The notes under the pieces are model-generated. The model was not told where the DNA came from and searched no databases. It saw only the letters and a program-made list of their open reading frames with translations. A stretch of DNA of 5,524 nt. Origin: Promethearchaeota archaeon. GTDB taxonomy: Archaea; Asgardarchaeota; Lokiarchaeia; Sigynarchaeales; SOKP01. Made by a program: the position numbers and the translations under genes. The stretch is taken from positions 1 through 5,524 of the forward strand of contig JAEOTJ010000189.1 of the NCBI GenBank assembly GCA_016839905.1, in the 5' to 3' direction. Positions within the stretch are counted from its first letter, which is position 1, and the number at the start of each line of letters is the position of its first letter. Below, piece by piece: positions 1 through 5,524 of the stretch.

Positions 1-12
1 AAAACTAGCTAA
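1..12 (+). CDS. C-terminal tail of an upstream TPR-type gene (partial)
   Basis: The first twelve bases read Lys-Thr-Ser-stop. They match exactly the last three codons and stop of the TPR gene that ends at 5272, and the following roughly 250 bases match its downstream sequence. I infer that a paralogue of that TPR gene, or at least its 3' end, lies just left of the window. Only three codons are visible, so its length and intactness cannot be judged. The alternative is that only the 3' flank was duplicated and no gene is attached. Confidence 0.45.
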   Translation, partial: KTS

Positions 13-184
13 CTTCAAAAAAAATGTAAAGAAAATTGTTTAGATATATGACCTTTAATTGTTATTATTATACATTTTCTTCAAAATTAATACAATTATT
101 AACTAAAGAAAACACAATTGCTTAGGGGTATATTGACTTATTTTAAATTTTAGAATATTTCAGGAAAAAATTAATGATATTTAA

Positions 185-262
185 ATTACTTTTATCAATA
201 CATCGGCGGTTAGAGGATTTGGTGTTGACCTTAACCCTCCTATTGTCTTTACTATCTGTTGA
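185..262 (+). pseudogene. Possible coding remnant inside repeat copy A
   Basis: Between a TAA at 182-184 and a TGA at 260-262 one frame is open and encodes a peptide ending GFGVDLNPPIVFTIC. Copy B encodes the same peptide with V to D and an earlier stop. Five of the six substitutions between the copies in this stretch fall on the third base of these codons, and four of them are silent. That pattern suggests the ancestor was translated and constrained. There is no start codon or upstream open frame, so if real it is only the 3' end of a decayed gene. I do not recognise the family. The sample is small and the call is tentative. Confidence 0.25.
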
Positions 263-742
263 AATTGACAATAAAACCAGATATTTGGTTAATAATTAAT
301 GTTAAAGACTTTAATTACATCAATTAAGATACCCAACTTGAGACAGAGGGGATGAAAATTAAAGTAAATTCGAAATCAGAATTTAATACAACATATTGAT
401 TGATATAATATCATAAAGCACAGAGTTCTTTACAGTAATAATTTGAGGTTTATTGATTAGAAATATATTTTTACTAAGTGATCTATATCATCCATGAAGA
501 TCTAAATAATTCCAGAAGATTTTTTAGCCTAATTTAAAAATATTTCGCTATTATTCTGGATAAAAAAGAAATGAGATAAATATAAATTTTGAATAAAATT
601 CGAGAAAAAATGTTAATTAAAAATAAAAAATTGATTTAAATGTAGCATAATATTACTACAAAAGCATGGTAATACGAAGATAATAGGGATCATGCCAAAT
701 TCAGTGGTAATAAATCCCTCTAAGAAAGGAACTAAGAAAGGA
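263..742. other. Non-coding interval left of the propeller gene
   Basis: This is about 480 bp of very AT-rich sequence with no convincing gene on either strand. It contains a short perfect palindrome TGATATAATATCA (401-413), a loose inverted repeat TCCAGAA/TTCTGGA (511-517 and 554-560), and a 12-base-period tandem pair CTAAGAAAGGA (720-730 and 732-742) just past the stop of the minus-strand gene. None of these is strong enough to name as a functional element, apart from the probable terminator listed separately. Confidence 0.6.
605..660 (-). terminator. Probable terminator of the SBBP gene
   Basis: Read on the minus strand, a 5-bp stem TGTAG/CTACA (641-660) lies about 80 bases past the stop codon. 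It is followed by T-rich tracts corresponding to A-runs on the plus strand at 619-630 and 605-610. Archaeal RNA polymerase terminates mainly at oligo-T on the non-template strand, so the T tracts are the more important part. The hairpin is weak. Confidence 0.4.
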
Positions 743-2833
743 TCATTGTTCCGATTTTGATATTTCTGCCACGCTATTACATTTAAAACAGCGTACTACT
801 TCAGGTTCTTGAAGATTGATAAAATCATCCCGAGAAATGGGGTAAATCTGGTTGCAATTTCTACAGAAATAGCCCACGTTAAAGAAATAATGCCCGCATC
901 TTCTGCAACTGAACGTTTCAAATTGATCTCTCGTAATTGAGTGAGAATCATGACAAGAAGCGCAATAGACGCCGATCTTTAGACTCATTGGAGGATAATA
1001 TGGCTGTTGCTCTTCAAGAAATTGAGATCGTTCATTCATAATGGAATCATTTCTATAGTATTGAGACTTATTAGCATTACTTTTAACCTCCTTTTTTAAG
1101 TTACCCTCCCTGGAAGTGGATTGCTTTCTTTTTTTAATGAGCAAGGTTTTTGTAATAATAATACCAATGGCAGAGAGAATTCCTATTAAAACGATTACAA
1201 TGAAAAAATCAGGAACTTCTTCTTGAGGAGTATCATCATCGCATTCAGCACTAAAAAAAATAAATTTACAAATAAATACATCATCCCACTCAAATTCCTC
1301 ATCGTAAGCGCCCGAGGTGATGGGGAAATCCTCTGAGTCGGTATATCCCGTAATGTAGACACTTCCGTCTGTACCAATAGCGATCGAAGATCCCCAATTA
1401 AATCCATCTGCTCCACCAATAAATGTCGAATAAATCAACGTGGAACCATCTGCACTTAGCTTACTTACAAATCCTTGGTCGGGTTCAATCATATCATTAT
1501 GTACCTCATCAAAAGCTCCTGGGGTGGTGGGGAAGTCGCCTGAGTTGGTGCTTCCCGTAATGCAGGCACTTCCATCTGAGCCTACAGCAATTGAATATCC
1601 ATAATCATCATTAATCCCTCCGATAAACGTGGAATAAACTAAGGTGGAGCCATCCGCGCTCAGTTTACAAACAATTACATCAGAATTACCTTCATTATAC
1701 GTCTCATCAAAAGCACCATTTGTGGTGTTGAAGTTGCTTGATTCGGTATATCCCGTAATGTAGGCACTTCCATCTATGCCTATAGCGATTGAATATCCTC
1801 TATCATCATCGCTCCCTCCTATAAACGTCGAATAATTCAAGGTGGAGCCATCCGCACTCAGCTTACAAGTAAATACATCCCTAAAACCCCCATTATAAGT
1901 CTCATCGAAAGCACCCGTGGTGGTGTTAAAGTTAATTGACATGGTATGTCCCGTAATGTAGGCATAGCCATCAGAATCCACGGCAATTGATTCTCCATTA
2001 TCCCAATCACTCCCTCCAATAAACGTGGAATAAACTAAAGTGGAACCATCAGCGCTCAGCTTGCATATAAATGCTTCAGAAGAACCCCCATTATGCGTCT
2101 CATCGAAAGCGCCCGTGGTGGTGGGAAAGCCACTAGAATCAGTATATCCCGTAATATAGGCACTCCCGCCTGCATCCACAGCGATTGAATATCCCCTATC
2201 AACATTACTCCCTCCAATAAACGTCGAATAGATTAAGGTTGAGCCATCTGCACTCAACTTACAAATAAATGCATCACTATAACTACCCCCATTAATTGTC
2301 TCATCGTAAGCGCCCGTTGTGGTAGGAAAATCGGCTGAGAATGTATATCCCGTAATATAGATACAGCCATCAATATCCACGGCGATTGACTTCCCATAAT
2401 CATAATCATCCCCACCAATAAATGTCGAATAGACTAACGTAGAGCCGTCCGCACTGAGCTTGCAAGCAAATGCGTCAATCCCACCTCCATAATGGCCCTC
2501 ATCAAAAGCTCCTGAGGTGGTGGGGAAGTCAGTCGAGTATGTATATCCCGTAATGTAGACACTTCCGTCTGCCCCTACTGCGATTGCCCCTTCAGAATCT
2601 ATATGGTTCCCTCCTATATATGTCGAATATTTCAAGTCAGAGGTACACCCAGCACTAATGGGTTTTTTTGTTAATTTTTCCAAGCAATCGATGTAAAATT
2701 GCTCATCCTGAACTTCAGTTGGCTCCTTCATGAGATCATTTCTTTCCAACGAATTCCAAGTTTTTAAAGTAAGAATACCAGAACAGAGCGCGAGCATGAA
2801 GATAAAAATCAATCCTTTTTTTTGCCTTTTCAT
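743..2833 (-). CDS. Membrane-anchored seven-blade SBBP beta-propeller protein with C-terminal double zinc ribbon
   Basis: The protein has 696 residues. Residues 1-5 are basic and about 7-23 hydrophobic, a signal peptide or anchor; LALC is not a proper lipobox. Residues 67 to about 525 are seven tandem repeats of 66-68 residues. Each has the pattern YSTFIGG, IAVDxDGxxYITGYT, FPTTxGAFDE and CKLSADGST, which is the SBBP (beta-propeller repeat) family; seven copies should close one propeller. A helix at about 542-565 followed by KKRK marks a stop-transfer, putting the propeller outside. After a polar linker, two zinc ribbons lie in the cytoplasm (C624/C627/C643/C646 and C657/C660/C682/C685). They share an I(T/S)RD(Q/D)F core and look like duplicates. 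The ATG at 2833 is preceded 7 bases upstream by AAGGG, a modest ribosome site. The ligand is unknown. The architecture suggests surface binding coupled to an internal protein or nucleic-acid contact, which is inference. The next gene is divergent, 242 bp away. Confidence 0.93.
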   Translation of the reverse strand: MKRQKKGLIFIFMLALCSGILTLKTWNSLERNDLMKEPTEVQDEQFYIDCLEKLTKKPISAGCTSDLKYSTYIGGNHIDSEGAIAVGADGSVYITGYTYSTDFPTTSGAFDEGHYGGGIDAFACKLSADGSTLVYSTFIGGDDYDYGKSIAVDIDGCIYITGYTFSADFPTTTGAYDETINGGSYSDAFICKLSADGSTLIYSTFIGGSNVDRGYSIAVDAGGSAYITGYTDSSGFPTTTGAFDETHNGGSSEAFICKLSADGSTLVYSTFIGGSDWDNGESIAVDSDGYAYITGHTMSINFNTTTGAFDETYNGGFRDVFTCKLSADGSTLNYSTFIGGSDDDRGYSIAIGIDGSAYITGYTESSNFNTTNGAFDETYNEGNSDVIVCKLSADGSTLVYSTFIGGINDDYGYSIAVGSDGSACITGSTNSGDFPTTPGAFDEVHNDMIEPDQGFVSKLSADGSTLIYSTFIGGADGFNWGSSIAIGTDGSVYITGYTDSEDFPITSGAYDEEFEWDDVFICKFIFFSAECDDDTPQEEVPDFFIVIVLIGILSAIGIIITKTLLIKKRKQSTSREGNLKKEVKSNANKSQYYRNDSIMNERSQFLEEQQPYYPPMSLKIGVYCASCHDSHSITRDQFETFSCRRCGHYFFNVGYFCRNCNQIYPISRDDFINLQEPEVVRCFKCNSVAEISKSEQ
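764..976 (-). other. Tandem zinc-ribbon module (residues 620-690 of the propeller protein)
   Basis: Four CxxC knuckles form two CxxC...CxxC ribbons. The first spans C624 to C646 and the second C657 to C685. The spacers between knuckles contain SITRDQF in the first and PISRDDF in the second, so one ribbon probably arose by duplication of the other. Small ribbons of this kind bind one structural zinc each and usually contact proteins or nucleic acid. On the predicted topology they sit in the cytoplasm, about 55 residues from the membrane. Confidence 0.8.
1259..2635 (-). repeat. Seven tandem ~200-bp coding repeats (SBBP blades)
   Basis: The YSTxIGG motif starts at residues 69, 135, 202, 268, 334, 400 and 468, a period of 66-68 residues (198-204 bp). 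The units are similar at DNA level too, so unequal crossing-over or slippage can change the copy number. Blades 4 and 5 share NFNTT where most others have DFPTT, which suggests they are each other's closest relatives. Blade 6 is the most divergent, with an insertion before its KLSADGST motif. Read misassembly within such an array is also possible. Confidence 0.92.
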
Positions 2834-2878
2834 TTCCTTTCCCTTTTTGGTCTATAATTTAATACTAAGACGTGCGCC

Positions 2879-2892
2879 TATTTAAATGTTTT
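2879..2892 (-). promoter_or_regulatory. Putative archaeal TATA box and BRE for the propeller gene
   Basis: On the minus strand a TTTAAATA element (2886 down to 2879) is preceded by GTAAAA, which fits the RNWAAW pattern of archaeal TFB-recognition elements. With the usual 22-27 base spacing, transcription would start near 2856 and leave a leader of about 20 bases that still contains the AAGGG ribosome site. This is a match by eye in AT-rich DNA, so support is moderate. Confidence 0.4.
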
Positions 2893-2995
2893 ACTCTTGA
2901 TCTTCATTAAAAAATTAAAGCTCCTGATTAATCATAAATATTTTAACTTTTTTTTTTTCTCGACACTGAATTTGGTACGCAATCAGATAATATAG

Positions 2996-3003
2996 TTTAA
3001 ATA
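2996..3003 (+). promoter_or_regulatory. Putative TATA box for the polytopic membrane protein gene
   Basis: A TTTAAATA octamer identical to the one assigned to the divergent gene lies about 75 bases upstream of the AAGGAGGT-linked start. It would give a leader of roughly 50 bases. The upstream BRE is not convincing, and several other AT-rich octamers in 3000-3055 could serve instead. The assignment is weak. Confidence 0.28.
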
Positions 3004-3060
3004 TTAATAAGTATAAATGTCTATAATACATTTTTGTGAAATATTAAAAAATATAATTTA

Positions 3061-3068
3061 AAGGAGGT
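3061..3068 (+). promoter_or_regulatory. Strong Shine-Dalgarno site that decides the start of the membrane protein
   Basis: AAGGAGGT is a full match to the complement of the 16S rRNA 3' tail (anti-SD CCUCC). From the end of GGAGG at 3067 the spacing is 8 bases to ATT at 3076, 5 bases to ATA at 3073, and 14 bases to CTG at 3082. No ATG, GTG or TTG lies within reach in the open frame. It therefore points to a non-canonical start codon, most likely ATT. Confidence 0.75.
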
Positions 3069-3075
3069 AAGAATA

Positions 3076-3924
3076 ATTCCGCTGAATAAAAATACAAAAA
3101 TAAGATTAATTGCTTTCACGCTATTTATAGCATTTTCGCTGGTTCTTGTTATTGTTGGCATTGGTGACGCTGATCCATATCGGGTATATAAGATACTTCC
3201 TGGAGATTCTATGGAAGACCAACTCTCTATCATTTTTTATCTTCTCGTGGTTTTAGGGATTATCGCAGTTTTAATTGGACATTTTCTATCTCCAATATTG
3301 CTCAAATTCCATGTTAAAGTTATTGGAAAAAATCTTTCGTATGGAATCCAGGAACTTAAAAGTCAGGAAAATTATAAAAGAGGTCTTTATGCCTTCCTTC
3401 CTGCATTAATGGCAGTAAGTCTATCATTGATGTTTGCTGATGAACAAATGATTTTAAATCTCGTAGTCTCTCGAGGTAGTGTAGAAACTGAAGCCCTTTT
3501 TGCGTTTTTGCTATTATTACCAATAATGACCTTCATTTCCCTAATGATTTTCAGTCCTATATGGATTCTTTTAGAATCCGGCATAATATACTCTAATCGA
3601 AAGAAGGTAGAAAATAAACTGCGTCCTGAAGAAATTACTGGAGTTGGGAATTGGTATTATAGAACACTGAAGGGTTATGTAGGTATTGGCGTAATCATTG
3701 CATATGCTCAGCTCATCATCAGAGTTCTCGGATCCTTTGAGTCCATATCCAGCGTATTAAGTGCTATGATAGTGCTTCCTTTACTCCCTCTAATGATAAT
3801 ACTCCTTCTCACGCCAGCAATGATTATTTTTGAAAGCACAATTGAATATAATCGAAAAAAGTTAGTAAAGGTAGCTAAAAAGCTTGGAATAGAACAAGAT
3901 ATTAATGATTTAATGAGAAAATAG
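3076..3924 (+). CDS. Polytopic integral membrane protein of unknown function, probable ATT start
   Basis: The product has 282 residues if translation starts at the ATT behind AAGGAGGT. The first ATG (3211) would give 237 residues and has only a weaker GGAG five bases upstream. The longer form is preferred. The extra 45 codons are stop-free and read like protein: basic PLNKNTKIR, then a clean membrane helix (about 11-30), then a polar DADPYRVYK segment. Further helices lie near 51-73, 105-120, 140-171, 200-218 and 226-253, about six in all. Residues 146-178 and 232-263 resemble each other (LP, 12 residues, P, then ES-I-Y-RKK), so the C-terminal half looks internally duplicated. The tail after 260 is basic and cytoplasmic-looking. 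I do not recognise the family and see no catalytic motif. It is transcribed divergently from the propeller gene and ends at a clear terminator. Confidence 0.85.
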   Translation: MPLNKNTKIRLIAFTLFIAFSLVLVIVGIGDADPYRVYKILPGDSMEDQLSIIFYLLVVLGIIAVLIGHFLSPILLKFHVKVIGKNLSYGIQELKSQENYKRGLYAFLPALMAVSLSLMFADEQMILNLVVSRGSVETEALFAFLLLLPIMTFISLMIFSPIWILLESGIIYSNRKKVENKLRPEEITGVGNWYYRTLKGYVGIGVIIAYAQLIIRVLGSFESISSVLSAMIVLPLLPLMIILLLTPAMIIFESTIEYNRKKLVKVAKKLGIEQDINDLMRK

Positions 3925-3963
3925 AATGCGAACAGCGTTCTAATAATTATTTTTTTTTTTTTT
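3922..3963 (+). terminator. Hairpin plus 14-T terminator after the membrane protein
   Basis: An 8-bp stem (TAGAATGC pairing with GCGTTCTA, one G-T wobble) with a 5-base loop spans 3922-3942 and starts on the stop codon itself. After a short AT spacer comes an uninterrupted run of 14 T at 3950-3963. It looks like a bacterial intrinsic terminator. In an archaeon the T-run alone would be enough to stop transcription. It separates this gene from the TPR gene, so the two are probably not co-transcribed. Confidence 0.8.
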
Positions 3964-3977
3964 CAAATCTTAACTTG

Positions 3978-3996
3978 AAATTGATTATATCAATTT
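3978..3996. promoter_or_regulatory. Perfect palindrome upstream of the TPR gene, possible operator
   Basis: AAATTGAT and ATCAATTT form an exact 8-bp inverted repeat around TAT. It lies about 60 bases before the probable ATG of the TPR gene, after the preceding terminator. Size and position suit a dimeric helix-turn-helix regulator. In DNA this AT-rich, such palindromes also arise by chance, and no regulator is encoded nearby. Confidence 0.3.
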
Positions 3997-4044
3997 ACCT
4001 GAAGCTCTTTGTAAATATTATTAATATCCCTTCTATGAAAAGAT

Positions 4045-4050
4045 AGGGGA
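4045..4050 (+). promoter_or_regulatory. Ribosome binding site supporting the ATG at 4059
   Basis: AGGGGA lies 8 bases before ATG 4059 and continues into TC, resembling the GGTGATC part of an extended Shine-Dalgarno sequence. The later in-frame TTG at 4226 has no such site. This supports placing the original start of the TPR gene at 4059, upstream of the apparent frameshift. Confidence 0.5.
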
Positions 4051-4058
4051 TCTCGATT

Positions 4059-5272
4059 ATGAAATTACTAAAAAAAAAAATGAAGATTTTATTTGAATTA
4101 TTCAAACCTCATAGTATAAAACACTCCATTATAAACAATTAGAAGAACCACCAGAAGAAAACTTCATCACAGACTTCATAAATTATGACCCTAAAAAGCA
4201 AGTTGGTTTCATCAAGAACACGTTATTGTCAGGTCAACCTATCATTCTAAGAAATGCAAGGAAAGCTAATTTCTCCAGGCTTTCTTCACAAAGGATAAGT
4301 TTTTTTAATACTAAACACATTATCCATATAAATTTTTATATTGCATTTTCATTTTCAAACATTGGTTTCTCTGAAAAAAGAAAAGAGTTAATGGAATTAA
4401 TATTAGAACTCTTGCCTTCTAATATAAAGGCACTCAATTCATTAGCCCAATACCATGCAGAACATAAAAATAATGAAAAAGCAATAAACCTTTATGAAAA
4501 TAGTTTAAAACTTGCTCCTAAAAATATTGATACACATGATGAATTTGCATCATTCTACTATGAAATTGAAGAATATGATAAAGCTATCGAATTATATCAA
4601 AAAGCAATTGATCTTGCTCCAAAATTAAATGATTATGCTAATAATCATAGAAACATATATCGAATTGAATCATTTTATTATATGGAGTATTTTCATTTTT
4701 TATACGATATTGCTATGGCGTATTATAAAAAAAAAGATTACAAAAATGCAATCGAGATAATTGAACAATACAACGCCCTTCCATTTGAGGACTCAATAGG
4801 ATATAATCTTTTAGGCAGGTTGTATGTCGAATTAGATAATTATAATGATGCTGTTAAATATTTAAGAAAAAGTCTATTAATTAATCCTGAAGATTCTTAT
4901 CCATGGATTAATATCGCACATTGTTATATAAAACTTGAGAGATACAAACAGGCTATTCATCCTTGTAAAATGGCATTAAAATATAATGAAAATCAATCTA
5001 GTAATTGGAATCAATCTGCTATATGGGCACACCTTGGATTTGCCACATATAACCTTGGAAAAATAAAAAAAGCTATAGAATATATAGAAATATCTAAAGA
5101 TCTTAAACCAATCTATCCTCGTGTGTGGTATTACCAAGCGTTAATTCATCTAGATAAAGGTCAAAAAGATGATGCATTAAAAACTTGGAAAAAATGCTTA
5201 AACCTTATACCTGATCATAAAAATGCAAAAGAATTACTCAAGAGAATTAAAGAAAGATATAAAACTAGCTAA
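4059..5272 (+). CDS. TPR-repeat protein with an apparent one-base frameshift near the N-terminus
   Basis: The uninterrupted frame runs from just after a TAG at 4112 to TAA 5272. Its first in-frame near-start is TTG 4226 (348 aa). That start is unlikely, since the codons before it read as good protein (EEPPEENFITDFINYDPKKQ). ATG 4059, with AGGGGA upstream, opens another frame that stops at TAG 4140. Adding one A to the AAAA at 4118-4121 joins them as ...SIK-TLHYKQLEEPPEE... and gives 404 residues. From restored residue about 122 on there are seven TPR motifs of about 34 residues, such as EKAINLYENSLKLAPKN and DKAIELYQKAIDLAP. TPRs form a superhelical scaffold for protein partners. No catalytic domain, signal peptide or membrane helix is evident. 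It could be a sequencing error, a recent pseudogene, or a -1 slip on the A-run. The 3' end is shared with the left edge of the window. Confidence 0.85.
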
Positions 5273-5524
5273 CTACAAAAAAAAAGTAAAGAAAATTGTT
5301 TAGATATATATGAACTTTAATTGTTATTATTATACCTTTTCTTCAAAATTAATACAATTATTAACTAAAGAAAACACAATTGCTTAGGGGTATATTAACT
5401 TATTTTAAATTTTGGAATATTTCAGGAAAAAATTAATGATATTTAAATTACTTTTATCAATACATCGGCGGTTAGAGGGTTTGGTGATGATCTTAATCCT
5501 CCTATTGTGTTTACTATCTGATGA
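5261..5524. repeat. Long direct repeat, right copy (B)
   Basis: This is the partner of 1-262, about 95% identical, in the same orientation, 5260 bp away. It begins inside the last codons of the TPR gene, so the repeat includes coding sequence and 3' flank. Seven of the twelve substitutions are spread over the last 110 aligned bases, with six in the final 46. The right boundary is not visible because the window ends. Relative to A it carries a 2-base TA insertion near 5310. Confidence 0.95.
5447..5521 (+). pseudogene. Possible coding remnant inside repeat copy B
   Basis: This is the counterpart of 185-262. The same frame encodes a peptide ending GFGDDLNPPIVFTI, followed by two consecutive TGA codons, where copy A has TGT TGA. 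Compared with copy A the codon changes are GGA/GGG, GTT/GAT, GAC/GAT, AAC/AAT, GTC/GTG and TGT/TGA, almost all at third positions. No start codon is attached. The family is unrecognised and the call is tentative. Confidence 0.25.

Larger units (their letters stand above)
1..262. repeat. Long direct repeat, left copy (A)
   Basis: This copy aligns along its whole length with 5261-5524. My hand alignment finds 12 substitutions (A positions 15, 25, 52, 74, 135, 152, 217, 225, 229, 235, 247, 259) and one 2-base indel after position 49, about 95% identity. Two blocks of about 60 bases (75-134 and 153-216) are identical. The match starts at the window edge, so its true left boundary is unseen. Beyond 262 nothing can be compared, because copy B reaches the right edge. 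No terminal inverted repeats or transposase are visible. Confidence 0.95.

Noticed and set aside
174..299. A 41-codon ORF (starting MIFKLLLS) that is also open in repeat copy B from 5436.
   Set aside because: All six changes between the copies in this frame alter the amino acid, and there is no clear ribosome site. The third-position pattern favours a different frame, so this is probably fortuitous.
352..399. A 15-codon ORF, MKIKVNSKSEFNTTY, preceded by AGAGGGG.
   Set aside because: It is too short to support as a gene without conservation data. The purine tract directly abuts the ATG rather than being properly spaced.
511..560. Inverted repeat TCCAGAA/TTCTGGA with a 36-base loop.
   Set aside because: The arms are short and the loop is long in AT-rich DNA, and there is no T-tract or promoter context. 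It is probably chance.
720..742. Two tandem copies of CTAAGAAAGGA right after the propeller stop codon.
   Set aside because: Only two short units are present. It is a likely replication-slippage product with no visible function.
1195..1419. A 74-codon minus-strand frame overlapping the propeller gene.
   Set aside because: It lies in another frame of a clearly coding repeat region and shows no domain or ribosome site. It is a shadow frame.
1259..2635. Regular ~200-bp repeats considered as a CRISPR-like or satellite array.
   Set aside because: The repeats are fully coding, vary mostly by codon and match the SBBP protein repeat. There are no spacers.
2948..2958. A run of 11 T on the plus strand in the divergent intergenic region, resembling an archaeal terminator.
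   Set aside because: No plus-strand gene lies upstream to terminate, and on the minus strand it is an A-run. It is more likely part of an AT-rich promoter region.
3021..3584. Minus-strand open frames at 3021-3233 and 3387-3584.
   Set aside because: Both are antisense to the membrane protein gene, lack recognisable protein features and conflict with its well-supported frame.
1..5524. The possibility that the direct repeats are the ends of a transposon or integrated element.
   Set aside because: There is no transposase, integrase or replication gene, no terminal inverted repeats, and no visible short target-site duplication. The repeats start within coding sequence. Segmental duplication explains this better.

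Overview
The window is AT-rich, and its features fit an archaeon, most likely an Asgard (Lokiarchaeia-type) lineage. The evidence is a large SBBP beta-propeller protein carrying cytoplasmic zinc ribbons, a TPR-repeat protein, TTTAAATA-like TATA boxes, oligo-T terminators, and Shine-Dalgarno sequences of the AAGGAGGT type. This assignment is inferred from family flavour and composition. No rRNA, tRNA or housekeeping marker is present to prove it.

Layout: (1) Positions 1-262 begin with the last three codons and stop of a gene lying off the left edge. They are the first copy of a roughly 262-bp direct repeat. (2) Positions 263-742 hold no convincing gene, only the probable terminator of the next gene. 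(3) Positions 743-2833, minus strand, encode a 696-aa single-pass membrane protein: N-terminal signal or anchor, seven SBBP blades outside, one transmembrane helix, then two tandem zinc ribbons inside. (4) Positions 2834-3075 are a divergent promoter region. (5) Positions 3076-3924, plus strand, encode a polytopic membrane protein whose best start is a non-canonical ATT behind a perfect AAGGAGGT. A hairpin plus 14-T terminator follows it. (6) Positions 4059-5272, plus strand, encode a seven-repeat TPR protein with an apparent one-base frameshift near its N-terminus. (7) Positions 5261-5524 are the second copy of the direct repeat, starting inside the 3' end of the TPR gene.

The most striking structural fact is that a 5.26-kb interval is bounded by the same roughly 95% identical sequence on both sides. 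Each copy begins in the last codons (Lys-Thr-Ser-stop) of a TPR-type gene. The simplest reading is a segmental duplication or neighbouring TPR paralogues that share their 3' ends. If this window is a whole contig, a circular molecule or an assembly effect must be excluded. No transposase, integrase, replication protein, CRISPR array or structural RNA was found.

The three genes do not form an obvious pathway. A plausible but unproven common theme is the cell envelope and protein-protein interaction: a surface propeller receptor with an intracellular zinc module, a multi-pass membrane protein transcribed divergently from it, and a soluble TPR scaffold.
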